From Roseicyclus persicicus (GTDB taxonomy: Bacteria; Pseudomonadota; Alphaproteobacteria; Rhodobacterales; Rhodobacteraceae): a stretch of 64,000 nucleotides of DNA. Each line of letters opens with the position of its first letter. Within the stretch, counting starts at the first letter, position 1. The notes under the pieces are model-generated. The model searched no databases, had not been told where the DNA came from, and saw only the letters and a list, made by a program, of their open reading frames with translations. Positions 27,484 to 37,487 of this stretch are shown here, piece after piece. The stretch spans positions 310,001 through 374,000 of the forward strand of contig NZ_JAAZQQ010000001.1 in the NCBI RefSeq assembly GCF_012395815.1, read 5' to 3'. The position numbers and the translations under genes are program-made.

Positions 27484-28920
27484 ATGGACACGCTCGATAC
27501 CCTCCTCCTCAGCCGCATCCAGTTCGCGGCGAACATCTCGTTCCACATCCTGTTCCCGACGATCACCATCGCACTGGGCTGGGTGCTGTTCTTCTTCCGC
27601 GTCCGCTTTGCGCAGACCGGCGATGACAAGTGGATGGCCGCCTACCGCTTCTGGGTGAAGGTCTTTGCGCTGTCCTTCGCGATGGGCGTGGTCAGCGGCA
27701 TCACCATGTCGTTCCAGTTCGGCACCAACTGGCCGGGCTTCATGGAAACCGTGGGCAACATCGCCGGGCCGCTCCTGGCCTACGAGGTGCTGACCGCCTT
27801 CTTCCTCGAGGCGGTGTTCATCGGGATCATGCTGTTCGGCTTTTCCCGCGTGCCGGGGTGGCTGCACATGCTGGCGACCTTCCTGGTCGCCTTCGGCACC
27901 ACCATGTCGGCCTTCTGGATCATCGTGCTGAACAGCTGGATGCACACGCCCCAAGGCTTCGAGATGATCGACGGGCAGGCCTTTGCCACCGACTGGTGGG
28001 CGATCATCTTCAACCCGTCGATGCCCTACCGCTTCGCCCACATGATGCTGGCCAGCTTCCTGACCGTGGGCTTCCTCGTCGCCGGCATCTCGGCCTTCCG
28101 CTGGCTGATCGGCGACCGCAGCCGCGAGGTGCGGGCGATGCTCAAGACCGGCGTCGCGATCGGCGCGCTGCTGATCCCGGTGCAGATCTTCATGGGCGAC
28201 CTGCACGGCCTCAACACCAAGGAATACCAGCCGGCCAAGGTCGCCGCGATGGAGGGCTTGTGGGAAACGCAGGAAGGCGCGCCGCTGGTCCTGTTCGGCA
28301 TCCCCGACGAGGAGGCGCGCGAGAACCGCATGGCGATCGAGATCCCCGGCCTCGCGTCCTTCATCCTGACCCATGACTGGAACGGCGAACTGACCGGCCT
28401 CAACGACTTCGTGGCCGAGGACGGCACCGTCCTGCACCCGCCGGTCGCGCCCGTGTTCTGGTCGTTCCGCGTGATGGTGGGCACGGGCGTCGCCATGCTG
28501 CTGCTCAGCTGGACCGCCGTCTGGTTCATGTGGCGCCGCCGCGCGCTGCACCAGGGGCGCATCGCCGGCCACTGGTTCGCGGTCGAGGGCCTGCCCAAAC
28601 CCGTCCTCTGGGCGCTGGTGCCGATGGCCTTCTCGGGCTGGGTCGCCACGCTGGCGGGCTGGTACACCACCGAGATCGGCCGCCAGCCCTGGCTGGTGCA
28701 GGGCGTCATGACCACCGAGATGGCGGTGGCCGACGTGCCCGCGCCGATGGTCATGGGCACGCTGGTGACCTACCTCGCCATCTACGCGGCGCTCCTGTTC
28801 GCCTATGTCGGCGTCATCGTCTACCTCGCGCGCAAGGCCGCGCGCGGGCAGGACGGGCGGGCCAACGACATGACCCATTCCGGCAAGGCGCAGGTCGCCG
28901 TCCTCAGCCCGGCGGAGTGA
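27484..28920 (+). CDS. cydA: Cytochrome bd-type quinol oxidase subunit I
   Basis: This 478-residue subunit oxidises ubiquinol and carries haems b558, b595 and d. The N-terminal RIQFAANISFHILFP includes the haem-ligand His21. GRQPW appears in TTEIGRQPWLVQGVMTT, and the quinol-binding segment MGDLHGLNTKEYQPAKVAAMEG is conserved. The Q-loop is short, placing it with the cyanide-insensitive (CioA) type. It is followed by cydB after 4 bases. This oxidase works at low oxygen and does not pump protons. Confidence 0.96.
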   Translation: MDTLDTLLLSRIQFAANISFHILFPTITIALGWVLFFFRVRFAQTGDDKWMAAYRFWVKVFALSFAMGVVSGITMSFQFGTNWPGFMETVGNIAGPLLAYEVLTAFFLEAVFIGIMLFGFSRVPGWLHMLATFLVAFGTTMSAFWIIVLNSWMHTPQGFEMIDGQAFATDWWAIIFNPSMPYRFAHMMLASFLTVGFLVAGISAFRWLIGDRSREVRAMLKTGVAIGALLIPVQIFMGDLHGLNTKEYQPAKVAAMEGLWETQEGAPLVLFGIPDEEARENRMAIEIPGLASFILTHDWNGELTGLNDFVAEDGTVLHPPVAPVFWSFRVMVGTGVAMLLLSWTAVWFMWRRRALHQGRIAGHWFAVEGLPKPVLWALVPMAFSGWVATLAGWYTTEIGRQPWLVQGVMTTEMAVADVPAPMVMGTLVTYLAIYAALLFAYVGVIVYLARKAARGQDGRANDMTHSGKAQVAVLSPAE

Positions 28921-28924
28921 GCCC

Positions 28925-29938
28925 ATGCTGCCCGATTTCGCCAACCCCGCCGACTGGCTGCCCTGGGCCTTCGCCTCGCTGATGGGCCTGTCGATCCTGA
29001 TCTACGTCGTGCTCGACGGGTTCGACCTGGGCGTCGGCATCCTGTTTCCGCTGGCCACGCCGGCGGAACAGGACCGCATGATCGGCTCCATCGGCCCGTT
29101 CTGGGACGCCAACGAGACCTGGCTGGTGCTGGCCGTCGGCCTCCTCCTCGTGGCCTTCCCGCAGGCGCACGGCATGATCCTGACGGCGCTCTACCTGCCG
29201 GTCTTCGTCATGCTGGTGGGGCTGATCCTGCGCGGCGTGGCCTTCGAGTTCCGCGCCAAGGCCCGCGACCACCACAAGCGCCTGTGGAACCGGCTGTTCT
29301 TCGCGGGCTCGCTGATGACCGCGCTGGCGCAGGGCTTCATGCTGGGCCTCTACATCATGGGGCTGGAGCAGACGCTGGCCACCTACGCCTTCGCCACCCT
29401 TACGGCGGTGTTCCTGGCCGTGGGCTACAGCTTCATCGGCTCGGCCTGGCTGATCCACAAGACCGACGACGCCCTGCAGCGCAAGGCCGTGCGCTGGGGC
29501 CGCGAAAGCCTGTGGGGGGTGATCCTCGGCATCGGGGCGGTGTCGGTGGCGACGCCGCTCGTCTCCACGCGCCTGTTCGACAAGTGGCTGAGCTTCCCCG
29601 AGGTCCTCTACCTCGCGCCCCTGCCGATCCTCTCGGGCCTGCTGATCCTCTGGCTCTGGCGGATGCTGCGGCAGATGCCCTACGCCGGCGACGCCCGGTC
29701 CTGGCTGCCCTTCGCGGCGGCCACGGCGCTCTTCGCGCTGGCCTACCTGGGCATGGCCTACAGCTTCTACCCCTACGTCGTGCCCGAGCGCCTTACGATC
29801 TACGAGGCTGCCTCGGCCCCCGAGAGCCTCCTGATCATCTTCGTCGGCGCCTGCGTCGTGGTGCCGGTGATCGCGGGCTACTCGGTGCTGGCCTACACCC
29901 TCTTCCGCGGCAAGGCGACGGAACTGCGCTACGATTGA
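28925..29938 (+). CDS. cydB: Cytochrome bd-type quinol oxidase subunit II
   Basis: This 337-residue membrane protein has about eight helices. Family blocks are YVVLDGFDLGVGILFPL, GPFWDANETWLVLAVG, LRGVAFEFRAKA and the C-terminal SFYPYVVPERLTIYEAAS. It partners CydA. No small cydX-like frame follows: the next gene, on the opposite strand, ends 10 bases beyond the stop. Confidence 0.96.
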   Translation: MLPDFANPADWLPWAFASLMGLSILIYVVLDGFDLGVGILFPLATPAEQDRMIGSIGPFWDANETWLVLAVGLLLVAFPQAHGMILTALYLPVFVMLVGLILRGVAFEFRAKARDHHKRLWNRLFFAGSLMTALAQGFMLGLYIMGLEQTLATYAFATLTAVFLAVGYSFIGSAWLIHKTDDALQRKAVRWGRESLWGVILGIGAVSVATPLVSTRLFDKWLSFPEVLYLAPLPILSGLLILWLWRMLRQMPYAGDARSWLPFAAATALFALAYLGMAYSFYPYVVPERLTIYEAASAPESLLIIFVGACVVVPVIAGYSVLAYTLFRGKATELRYD

Positions 29939-29948
29939 GCAGGGCGCG

Positions 29949-30938
29949 TCAGGCCGGCTCTGGCATCAAGTACCCGAGTGCCCTCAGATCATGCGACACC
30001 AGTGTCTGCAGGATGCCGTTATCTGCCGTGACGACCTCGGCAAGTGCGCGCTCGATCATGCGTCGGTCGCGGCCAATGATCCGTTTCTGGAGGGCGTCGG
30101 GCATGACAGCCCCCGCCACTTCGCGGATGGTGCTGCGAACCCAGCGCAGATTGATCGTGGCATACCCGTTGGTCGGCGCCGGCACGGCCATCAGGTTGAG
30201 GAACGGGAGCAGTCGGTGGGCGCAGTATACGCCATATCGCCCACGGTTTTCGGTTCCGGGCATACTTGGGACGTCCCCGGCTTCCGCACCGATGAACCCG
30301 AGTATCCTGCGGAGCGTGTCCTCGGGCTGCGCGAACAGGATCTCGGCCGGAAGCACCATGACATTCCGCTGCCCGAATTCCCGATAGTACCAGTTCACCA
30401 TGTGAGAGAACCGGTAGAACTGGATATTGTGCTGGGGCACCTGGCCGACCTGGCCGGGCGCCAGGAACCGTCTCAGGGATGCCGTTCCGCCGTGCCTGAC
30501 GACGTAGTCCACATATGTCGAGAAGGCGAGTTTGCGCTGTTCGCGCAGCAGGATCAGGATCTTTGCGTCCGGGAAGGACTCCTTGATCCTTCTGCCGATG
30601 ATCTCTCCGTAGACGCCCCCGCTGAACGGATGGCCTGCCCATTCCTCGTTGGAAACGACCAATCCCTCGCCCGGCGGCATCAGGCTCAGGGTATCCCTGA
30701 TTTGCCATGATCTGTCAGTGGGTTCCCAGGACAGGACGCCGTTCCCGCCGGTGACCTGGTCGAAGAACAGGTTCGCCCCAGACTTCAGGTATCTCGCCGA
30801 TCCCTTCCCCTGCCAGCGCGCCAGCCCGGGATCGTCCACCACGTGAAGTCCCGGATACCTGCCCGAAAAGAGCGTGGATTGGAGGAACGAACTGCCAGCC
30901 TTGGCAAGTCCGATATGGATCAGGAGTCTGCCACTCAT
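29949..30938 (-). CDS. Sulfotransferase-fold protein
   Basis: This 329-residue protein has the PAPS 5'-phosphosulfate loop near the N-terminus (HIGLAKAGSSFLQSTLF, residues 8-24) and a 3'-phosphate site LREQRKLAFSTYVDYV near residue 135. It has no signal peptide. Such enzymes transfer sulfate to sugars or lipids, and many act on cell-surface glycans. Base composition is clearly lower in GC than in its neighbours, with more AT-ending codons, which suggests transfer. It sits alone between cydB and mipZ, converging on cydB. The acceptor is unknown. Confidence 0.85.
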   Translation of the reverse strand: MSGRLLIHIGLAKAGSSFLQSTLFSGRYPGLHVVDDPGLARWQGKGSARYLKSGANLFFDQVTGGNGVLSWEPTDRSWQIRDTLSLMPPGEGLVVSNEEWAGHPFSGGVYGEIIGRRIKESFPDAKILILLREQRKLAFSTYVDYVVRHGGTASLRRFLAPGQVGQVPQHNIQFYRFSHMVNWYYREFGQRNVMVLPAEILFAQPEDTLRRILGFIGAEAGDVPSMPGTENRGRYGVYCAHRLLPFLNLMAVPAPTNGYATINLRWVRSTIREVAGAVMPDALQKRIIGRDRRMIERALAEVVTADNGILQTLVSHDLRALGYLMPEPA

Positions 30939-30957
30939 GGTCGTTGCCCGGGATCCG

Positions 30958-31767
30958 CTAGAACTCCACGCTCACCCCGGGCAGGTTCAGCGCCCGCATC
31001 AGGTCGCGCAGCTCCTGCCTCGCGGCGAGGTTCGAGATGTTCAGCCGGTCCACCCCCAGCTCGCGCAGGTCCAGCAGCGTCATCCCCGTCGGGAACAGCT
31101 CGCGGAAGATCACGCGTTCGGAGAACCCCGGCGCCACGCGGAACCCGATGCGCTCGGACAGCTGCTCCAGCGCGCGGCCGACCTTGCGCTTGTTGTGCAT
31201 CTCCTGCGCGCCGAGGCGGTTGCGCACGACGATCCAGTCCATCGGCTTCAGCCCCGCCTTGGCGCGCAGCTGGCGGGCGTGCCAGACCATCTCGGCGTAG
31301 ACGCTGGGCCCGGTGATCTCGTAGCTCTCGGGGTCGATCCGCGCGAGCAGGTCGAAGTCGACGAAGCTGTCGTTCATCGGCGTGATCAGCGTATCGGCCA
31401 GCGAATGGGCGACCTGGCTCAGCCGGGTGTGGCTGCCGGGGCAGTCGATCACGATGAAGTCGCAGCGCCCCTCCAGCTCGGCCACCGCCGCCGCCAGCCG
31501 CTTGTCGAGCAGGTTTTCGCCCTCGGCCAGCGTCGCGGGGTCGATCTCGGGCAGCTCCATCAGCTCGGGCGCGGCGATGTCGAGGTGCCGCGCCGCGATG
31601 GTGCCGTGGCGGTTCTCGATGTAGCGGGCGAAGCTGCGCTGCCTGAGGTCGAGGTCGAGGCCCCCCACCACATGCCCCAGCCGCGCCAGCGCGGTGGCGA
31701 CATGCATGGCCGTGGTCGACTTGCCCGAGCCGCCCTTCTCGTTGCCCAAGACGATGATATGCGCCAC
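30958..31767 (-). CDS. mipZ: Division-plane positioning ATPase MipZ
   Basis: This 269-residue ParA-family ATPase has the deviant Walker A GNEKGGSGKSTTA (residues 8-20), LDLDLRQRSFARY in the switch I area, IVIDCPGSHTRLSQ (Walker B) and NRLGAQEMHNKR. This combination identifies MipZ of alphaproteobacteria, which forms a gradient from the ParB-bound poles and inhibits FtsZ away from mid-cell. It is followed on the same strand by the sulfotransferase gene, but the low GC of that gene makes an ancestral operon unlikely. Confidence 0.95.
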   Translation of the reverse strand: MAHIIVLGNEKGGSGKSTTAMHVATALARLGHVVGGLDLDLRQRSFARYIENRHGTIAARHLDIAAPELMELPEIDPATLAEGENLLDKRLAAAVAELEGRCDFIVIDCPGSHTRLSQVAHSLADTLITPMNDSFVDFDLLARIDPESYEITGPSVYAEMVWHARQLRAKAGLKPMDWIVVRNRLGAQEMHNKRKVGRALEQLSERIGFRVAPGFSERVIFRELFPTGMTLLDLRELGVDRLNISNLAARQELRDLMRALNLPGVSVEF

Positions 31768-31893
31768 GGCCCGTCCCCCGGAGGTTGCCCCAACATCTAT
31801 GCGCCCTCGTTTCCCGGGACGCGAATTGTAGCGAAGTCTACCGCAGCTACGCCGAAAGGTTAAGCGCCAATGGCCGCGTCGCCCCCGAACGGA

Positions 31894-31917
31894 AAACGCC
31901 GCCCGGAGGCGGCGTTT
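31894..31917 (-). terminator. rpmE terminator
   Basis: AAACGCCGCC and GGCGGCGTTT pair perfectly over 10 bp with loop CGGA. On the minus strand the stem ends in TTT and is followed by TCC, 25 bases after the rpmE stop. Confidence 0.8.
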
Positions 31918-31942
31918 CGGGTCGGATCGACCGGGGCAGGGC

Positions 31943-32164
31943 TCAGAAGCCGAGGCCCTCGTACTTCTTCTTGAACTTCGACACGCGGCCGCCGGTGTCC
32001 ATCAGGCGCTGGCCGCCGCCGGTCCAGGCGGGGTGCACCGTGGGGTCGATGTCGAGGGACATGGTGTCCCCTTCCTTGCCCCAGGTCGAGCGCATCTGGA
32101 TCATGTCGCCGTTGGTCATCTTGACGTTGATGACGTGATAGTCGGGATGGATGTCTTTCTTCAT
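31943..32164 (-). CDS. rpmE: 50S ribosomal protein L31
   Basis: This 73-residue protein, [20 protein letters not shown] ending [14 protein letters not shown], is the alphaproteobacterial L31. It lacks the CxxC pairs that bind zinc in the type with cysteines. It lies 11 bases downstream of rplS in the same direction, so the two form one transcript closed by the hairpin at 31894. Confidence 0.96.
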   Translation of the reverse strand: MKKDIHPDYHVINVKMTNGDMIQMRSTWGKEGDTMSLDIDPTVHPAWTGGGQRLMDTGGRVSKFKKKYEGLGF

Positions 32165-32175
32165 CACGCCTCTCC

Positions 32176-32559
32176 TTACGCGTCCGCGCCGGTCTGCGCT
32201 TTGTAGGTGCTGTTCTCGGCGATCCGGGCCGACTTGCCGCGGCGCGCACGCAGGTAATACAGCTTGGCGCGGCGGACCTTGCCGCGGCGCACGACCTCGA
32301 TCGACTCGATGTTGGTCGAATACAGCGGGAAGACGCGCTCGACGCCCTCGCCGAAGGAAATCTTGCGGACGGTGAACGAGCCCGCGATGCCCTTGCCGTT
32401 CTTGCGGCTGATGCAGACGCCTTCGTAGTTCTGCACGCGGGTGCGGGTGCCCTCGGTCACCTTGTAGCCGACGCGCACGGTGTCGCCGGCCTTGAAGTCG
32501 GGAATGGTCTTCCCGAGCGAGGCGATCTGTTCCGCCTCGAGTTGTGCGATCAGGTCCAT
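32176..32559 (-). CDS. rplS: 50S ribosomal protein L19
   Basis: This 127-residue protein has the typical L19 core: [57 protein letters not shown] and a basic end [23 protein letters not shown] lies 8 bases before the start. A good promoter (32784-32812) implies a leader of about 220 bases. It is upstream of rpmE. Confidence 0.96.
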   Translation of the reverse strand: MDLIAQLEAEQIASLGKTIPDFKAGDTVRVGYKVTEGTRTRVQNYEGVCISRKNGKGIAGSFTVRKISFGEGVERVFPLYSTNIESIEVVRRGKVRRAKLYYLRARRGKSARIAENSTYKAQTGADA

Positions 32560-32783
32560 CTGATGCGCTCCTCTGCTTGCCCACGGTTTGCCCGCGGAGA
32601 TGTCGTGGCCTTGCGCCGAGAGCTCTGGTCTTCGTCCGGGTCCGCCATGGGTCCGCTTTGCGGGGCGCCCGCCAGAGATCGTCTGGCCATTCCTTGTTCG
32701 TCGGTTCCGTCCCGCAGGCCCGCGCCGAAGATCGCGCGACAAACGGAAATCCTGCCGGAGTTGCCTCCCGCGGGCGTGGGTGG

Positions 32784-32812
32784 CGTATAGGCCGGCGCGG
32801 CGCCGCTTACAA
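32784..32812 (-). promoter_or_regulatory. rplS-rpmE promoter
   Basis: Read on the minus strand, TTGTAA and TATACG are separated by 17 bases. They lie directly after the stop of trmD. The transcript start near 32778 leaves a leader of about 215 bases before rplS, longer than translation needs. Confidence 0.7.
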
Positions 32813-32827
32813 GCCTGATTCCGCGCC

Positions 32828-33637
32828 TCAGCCGTCCTTGCGCGCGAGGTATGCGGCCCAGAGGTCGGGGCGCCGTTCGGCGGTCAGCCGCTCGGCCTCG
32901 GCGCGGCGCCACTTGGCCACGGCCCCGTGGTTCCCCGACAGGAGCACGGTCGGGATCTCGCGCCCCTTCCATTCCCGCGGCTGGGTGTATTGCGGATGCT
33001 CCAGCAGCCCGTCCGAAAAGCTTTCCTCCTCGGTCGAGGCCGCGTTGCCAAGCACGCCGGGGATCAGCCGCACGGTGGCGTCGAGCACCGCCTGCGCCGC
33101 GATCTCGCCGCCCGTCAGGACGAAATCGCCGAGGCTGATCTCCTCCAGCGCGAACTCCTCGATCACGCGCTCGTCCACGCCCTCGAACCGCCCGCACAGC
33201 AGCGTCATGCCCTCGGCGGCGGCGAAGCGGCGGGCGTCGGCCTGCGTGAAGGGCTTGCCGCGCGGCGACAGGTAGACGCGCGGCCAGCGCGCGGGGTCGG
33301 CGGGCGTGCCGGTCGCGGCCATGCTCAGCGCGCGGCCCACAACGTCGGGCTTCATCACCAGCCCCGCGCCGCCGCCCGCGGGCGTGTCGTCGACCTGCCG
33401 GTGCTTGCCGGTGCCGAAGACGCGCAGGTCGATCGGTTCCAGCGCCCAGAGCCCGGTCTGCAGCGCCTTGCCGGTCAGCGACGCGCCCAGCACGCCGGGG
33501 AACAGCTCGGGGAACAGCGTCACGACCTTGGCGCACCACGCCCCCTTCAGCCGCGGCGTGTCGGACATCAGCTCGCGCGGTTTCAGGCTCGCCGAGATGG
33601 CGAGGCGGCCGTGGGATCTTCCGGGGGCGTCACTCAT
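32828..33637 (-). CDS. trmD: tRNA (guanine(37)-N1)-methyltransferase
   Basis: This 269-residue SPOUT enzyme methylates G37 next to the anticodon using S-adenosylmethionine. Conserved blocks are [74 protein letters not shown] and [21 protein letters not shown]. The chosen start [15 protein letters not shown] adds an N-terminal extension of a kind I recall in Rhodobacterales; MSDTPRLKG at 33568 is the alternative. Neither start has a strong SD. The gene is separated from rimM by an ABC exporter on the other strand. Confidence 0.93.
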   Translation of the reverse strand: MSDAPGRSHGRLAISASLKPRELMSDTPRLKGAWCAKVVTLFPELFPGVLGASLTGKALQTGLWALEPIDLRVFGTGKHRQVDDTPAGGGAGLVMKPDVVGRALSMAATGTPADPARWPRVYLSPRGKPFTQADARRFAAAEGMTLLCGRFEGVDERVIEEFALEEISLGDFVLTGGEIAAQAVLDATVRLIPGVLGNAASTEEESFSDGLLEHPQYTQPREWKGREIPTVLLSGNHGAVAKWRRAEAERLTAERRPDLWAAYLARKDG

Positions 33638-33757
33638 GGCGGCGGGTTTAGTCGCGCCGGGGGCGGCGCACAATGGCCCCCGCACAGGGGCCTGTGCGCG
33701 GCCCCCGGGTTGCAGCGGGGCGGCGACTGGCTAGGTTGAGGGGCGAAGGAGACACCC

Positions 33758-34686
33758 ATGTCCGCCATCCTGACCGTCGACCGGCTGACCAAGACCTATG
33801 CCGGCGGCTTCACCGCGCTCGACGCCGTGTCGCTCGAGATCCGCGAGGGCGAGATCCTCGCGCTCCTAGGCCCGAACGGCGCCGGCAAGACCACGCTGAT
33901 CTCGGCGATCTGCGGCATCGTGCAGCCGACCTCGGGCCGCGTCACCGTGGGCGGGCACGACACCGTCACCGCCTACCGCTCGGCCCGCGCGCTGATCGGG
34001 CTGGTGCCGCAGGAGATCAACCTCGAACCCTTCGAGAAGGTCATCAACACGGTGCGCTTTTCGCGCGGGCTGTTCGGCAAGCCGCGCGACGACGCGTTCC
34101 TCGAGCGCATCCTCCGGCAGCTGTCGCTGTGGGACAAGCGCGACCAGCCGATCCGGTCGCTGTCGGGCGGCATGAAGCGGCGGGTGCTGATCGCCAAGGC
34201 GCTGTCCCATGAGCCGCGCGTCCTGTTCCTTGACGAGCCCACGGCGGGCGTCGACGTGGAACTGCGCCGCGACATGTGGGAGGTGGTCCGACAGCTCAAG
34301 GAGGATGGCGTGACCATCATCCTGACCACCCATTACCTGGAAGAGGCCGAGGCGATGGCCGACCGGATCGGCGTCATCACCAGGGGCCGCATCCTGCTGG
34401 TCGAGGACAAGGACGCGCTGATGCGGCGGATGGGCCGCAAGGAGATGCGGATCGAGCTGAAGGAGCCCGTCACGCGGGTGCCGCAGGCGCTGGAGCCCTT
34501 CGGCCTGACGCTGGAGGGGGAGGGGCGGCGCCTTGTCTATGCCTATGACCGGCAGGCCAACCGCACCGGCATCGTGCGCCTGCTGACCGCGCTGCAGGAG
34601 GCGGGGCTGACCGTGGCGGACGTGGAGACGAAACAGAGCTCGCTCGAGGAGATCTTCGTGGGGCTGGTGAAGGAAGAGGTGACGCC

Positions 34687-34690
<4 letters not shown>
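33758..34690 (+). CDS. ABC-2 type exporter, ATP-binding protein
   Basis: This 310-residue ATPase has Walker [12 protein letters not shown] (about residues 35-45), the signature [16 protein letters not shown] and Walker [12 protein letters not shown]. The C-terminal 80 residues ([19 protein letters not shown] onward) form the extra domain of exporters of the YadG/NodI/DrrA type. The product overlaps the permease gene by ATGA. GAAGGAG precedes the ATG. The exported substrate is unknown. The pair is inserted in the opposite orientation between rimM and trmD. Confidence 0.93.
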
Positions 34691-35448
<758 letters not shown>

Positions 35449-35500
35449 TCCAACGGCGCGCGCCAGGGCGCGCGTTCCTGTCAGGTCGCTGCGCTCCCGT

Positions 35501-35552
35501 TTGGGGGCCCTGCCCCCAAGCCCCCGGAGTATTTCCGAAGCAAAGATGAGGG
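35501..35552. repeat. Dispersed Rhodobacterales-type intergenic repeat
   Basis: A TTGGGGG/CCCCCAA hairpin (35501-35519) is followed by CCCCCGGAGTATTTCCGAAG, then CAAAGATGAGGG. I recall sequences of the form CCCCCGGAGTATTT...AAGATGAAG as frequent intergenic elements in Rhodobacter relatives, often at gene ends. Here it lies between the convergent permease and rimM genes. Its function is unknown; the hairpin may terminate. Confidence 0.65.
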
Positions 35553-35554
35553 GG

Positions 35555-36061
35555 TCAGTCGAGCAGACCCTCGGGCGGGTCGATGATGACGCGGCCCGAA
35601 GCGAGGTCGACCGTGGGGACGACCGCCCGGGTGAAGGGCACGAGGACGGAGCCCTTGAGGCCCGGCCCCCGGAGTTCGAGGATGTCCCCCGCCCCGTGGT
35701 TCAGGACGGCGGCGACCTTGCCCAGCGTCTTGCCCCCGGTGTCGAGCGCGGTCAGGCCGAGCAGGTCGGCGTGGTAGAACTCGTCGTCGGGCAGGCCCGG
35801 CAGCGCCTCGCGCGGGGCGTAGAGGCGGGTGCCGCGGAGCGCGTCGGCGGCTTCCTTGGTGGGCACGCCCGAGAGGCGGGCGGCGAAGCCCGAGGTGACC
35901 GGACGGGTCAGCGTCACCTCGAAGCTGCGCGCGCCGTCCTCGGTCGTCAGCGGGCCGTAGGACGCGATGTCGGCCGGTTCGGCGCAGAAGCTTTTCAGCC
36001 GCACCTCGCCGCGGACGCCGAAGGCGCCCGCGATCGCGCCGACGCAGACCCGGTCAGCCAT
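35555..36061 (-). CDS. rimM: Ribosome maturation factor RimM
   Basis: This 168-residue protein assists 30S head assembly and binds S19. The N-terminal domain has [20 protein letters not shown]. The PRC-barrel C-terminal domain has [15 protein letters not shown] and [10 protein letters not shown] and ends [11 protein letters not shown]-like ([13 protein letters not shown]). It follows rpsP in the usual rpsP-rimM order. Confidence 0.95.
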   Translation of the reverse strand: MADRVCVGAIAGAFGVRGEVRLKSFCAEPADIASYGPLTTEDGARSFEVTLTRPVTSGFAARLSGVPTKEAADALRGTRLYAPREALPGLPDDEFYHADLLGLTALDTGGKTLGKVAAVLNHGAGDILELRGPGLKGSVLVPFTRAVVPTVDLASGRVIIDPPEGLLD

Positions 36062-36109
36062 GGCCGGGCCTGCGGACGGTCGGGGCAGGGCGCATGGGGC
36101 GCGCTGCCG

Positions 36110-36475
36110 TCACTCGGTCGCCGCGGCTTCGGCGGCCTTCGCGGCCTTGGCTGCCTTCTCGGCGGCGCGCTCCTTGGCCTGCTTGCCGGGCTCGGCCTTC
36201 TTGGGGTTGTTGCGCGCCTTCTTGGCGATCACGCCGGCCGACTCGAGGAAGCGGCTCACGCGGTCGGTCGGCTGGGCGCCCTGGTCGAGCCAGTACTGCA
36301 CGCGCTCGACGTTCATGCGCACGCGGTCCTCGCTGTCCTTGGCGAGCAGCGGGTTGTAGGTGCCCAGCTTCTCGATGAAGCGGCCGTCGCGCGGCATGCG
36401 GCTGTCGGAGGCGACGATGGAGTAGTGCGGGCGCTTCTTGGAGCCGCCGCGGGCGAGCCGGATCTTCATTGCCAT
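36110..36475 (-). CDS. rpsP: 30S ribosomal protein S16
   Basis: This 121-residue protein begins [19 protein letters not shown] and contains [15 protein letters not shown] and [18 protein letters not shown]. The last 35 residues are Ala/Lys/Glu-rich, an extension common in alphaproteobacterial S16. It lies between the chorismate mutase gene and rimM, all transcribed leftward. Confidence 0.96.
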   Translation of the reverse strand: MAMKIRLARGGSKKRPHYSIVASDSRMPRDGRFIEKLGTYNPLLAKDSEDRVRMNVERVQYWLDQGAQPTDRVSRFLESAGVIAKKARNNPKKAEPGKQAKERAAEKAAKAAKAAEAAATE

Positions 36476-36506
36476 GGGGTATCTCCTTTGGATGGCGTGG
36501 GGGGCG

Positions 36507-36842
36507 TCAGGCCCCGTTTTCCTGGTGAAGTTCGTGGTGACGGATGACTTCCTGAATGATGAACTTCAGGACTTTCTTGGCGAAATCCGGGTCGAGGTCG
36601 GCCCGCTTCGCAAGGTCTTCGAGCCGCGCGATCTGCGCCGCCTCGCGGGCGGGATCGGAGGGCGGCAGGTCGTGCTCGGCCTTGAGCCGGCCGACGGCCT
36701 GGGTGTGCTTGAACCGCTCGCCCAGCGTGTAGACGAGGATCGCGTCGAGCCGGTCGATGCTTTCGCGGTGCTCCCGGAGGAGGGCGGCGGCGCGGGCGGT
36801 GGCGTCGGTCATCGGGGTCTGGTCTCCGGTCGTGTCGGTCAT
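36507..36842 (-). CDS. Chorismate mutase (AroQ type)
   Basis: This 111-residue all-helical enzyme converts chorismate to prephenate for Phe and Tyr synthesis. The active-site pattern is [23 protein letters not shown], then [11 protein letters not shown] and [14 protein letters not shown]. The start at 36842 overlaps the upstream acetyltransferase stop (ATGA), which supports it, although MTDATARAA ten codons later is possible. It is cotranscribed with the ffh-rpsP group. Confidence 0.9.
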   Translation of the reverse strand: MTDTTGDQTPMTDATARAAALLREHRESIDRLDAILVYTLGERFKHTQAVGRLKAEHDLPPSDPAREAAQIARLEDLAKRADLDPDFAKKVLKFIIQEVIRHHELHQENGA

Positions 36843-37387
36843 GCCGCCAGCACCATCGCGGGGGCGGGGTGGCGCCAGACCATCAGGGGCTCGTCGCGGG
36901 CCGGGCGGTCGGCGGTCTCGTCGAGGGTGCAGCCGAGGCGGCGGGCCAGCGCGATGGAGCGGTCGTTCCGCGGGTCGATGTAGCTGACCGCGGTGGACCA
37001 GCCGAGATCGGCGTAGGCATGGCGGCGGAGCGCGGTCACCGCCTCGGCGGCATAGCCGCGGCCCTCGGCCTCTTCGGTCCAGATCGTCCAGCCGAGTTCC
37101 GGCTCGGGCCAGTCGCCTGGCATCCAGGGGCCGGCGGAGCCAAGCGGCCGGCCGGTGGCGCGGTCCTCGAGCACGAAGGTGCCCCAGCCGCGCAGGTGCC
37201 AGTGGCCGGTGATGATCGCGAGCACCCGCCAGGCATGGCCCAGCCCCTTGTCCGCGCCGCCGCCGATGAAGCGGGCGCGGTCGGACATGACGAAGGGCGC
37301 GAAGACCTCGAAATCCGAGGCCTGCGGGGCGCGGAGCGTCAGGCGCTCGGTCGTCAGCACCGGGGTATCCACGAGGCGGGCGATCAT
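36839..37387 (-). CDS. GNAT family N-acetyltransferase (RimJ/RimL-like)
   Basis: This 182-residue protein begins with TPVLTTERLTLRAPQASDFE, the usual opening of the RimJ/RimL group (Acetyltransf_3). It continues with FVLEDRATGRPLGSAG, ELGWTIWTEEAEGRGYAAEA (acetyl-CoA site) and TAVSYIDPRNDRSIALARRLG. It may acetylate a protein N-terminus, perhaps a ribosomal one given the neighbours, but that is inference. It is coupled to chorismate mutase by a 4-base overlap. Confidence 0.9.
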   Translation of the reverse strand: MIARLVDTPVLTTERLTLRAPQASDFEVFAPFVMSDRARFIGGGADKGLGHAWRVLAIITGHWHLRGWGTFVLEDRATGRPLGSAGPWMPGDWPEPELGWTIWTEEAEGRGYAAEAVTALRRHAYADLGWSTAVSYIDPRNDRSIALARRLGCTLDETADRPARDEPLMVWRHPAPAMVLAA

Positions 37388-37487
37388 GCGGCGGCGGCCC
37401 CCGGCATGGCGAAACCGCAGGCCAAGGGCGCCTGTCCGGTGGACAAGCCTGTGGAGCGGTCGCGGATCTGCAAGGCGGCGGGCATCG

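Noticed and set aside
29939-29948. cydX-like small gene after cydB
   Set aside because: Only 10 bases separate cydB from the convergent gene, too short for a membrane peptide.
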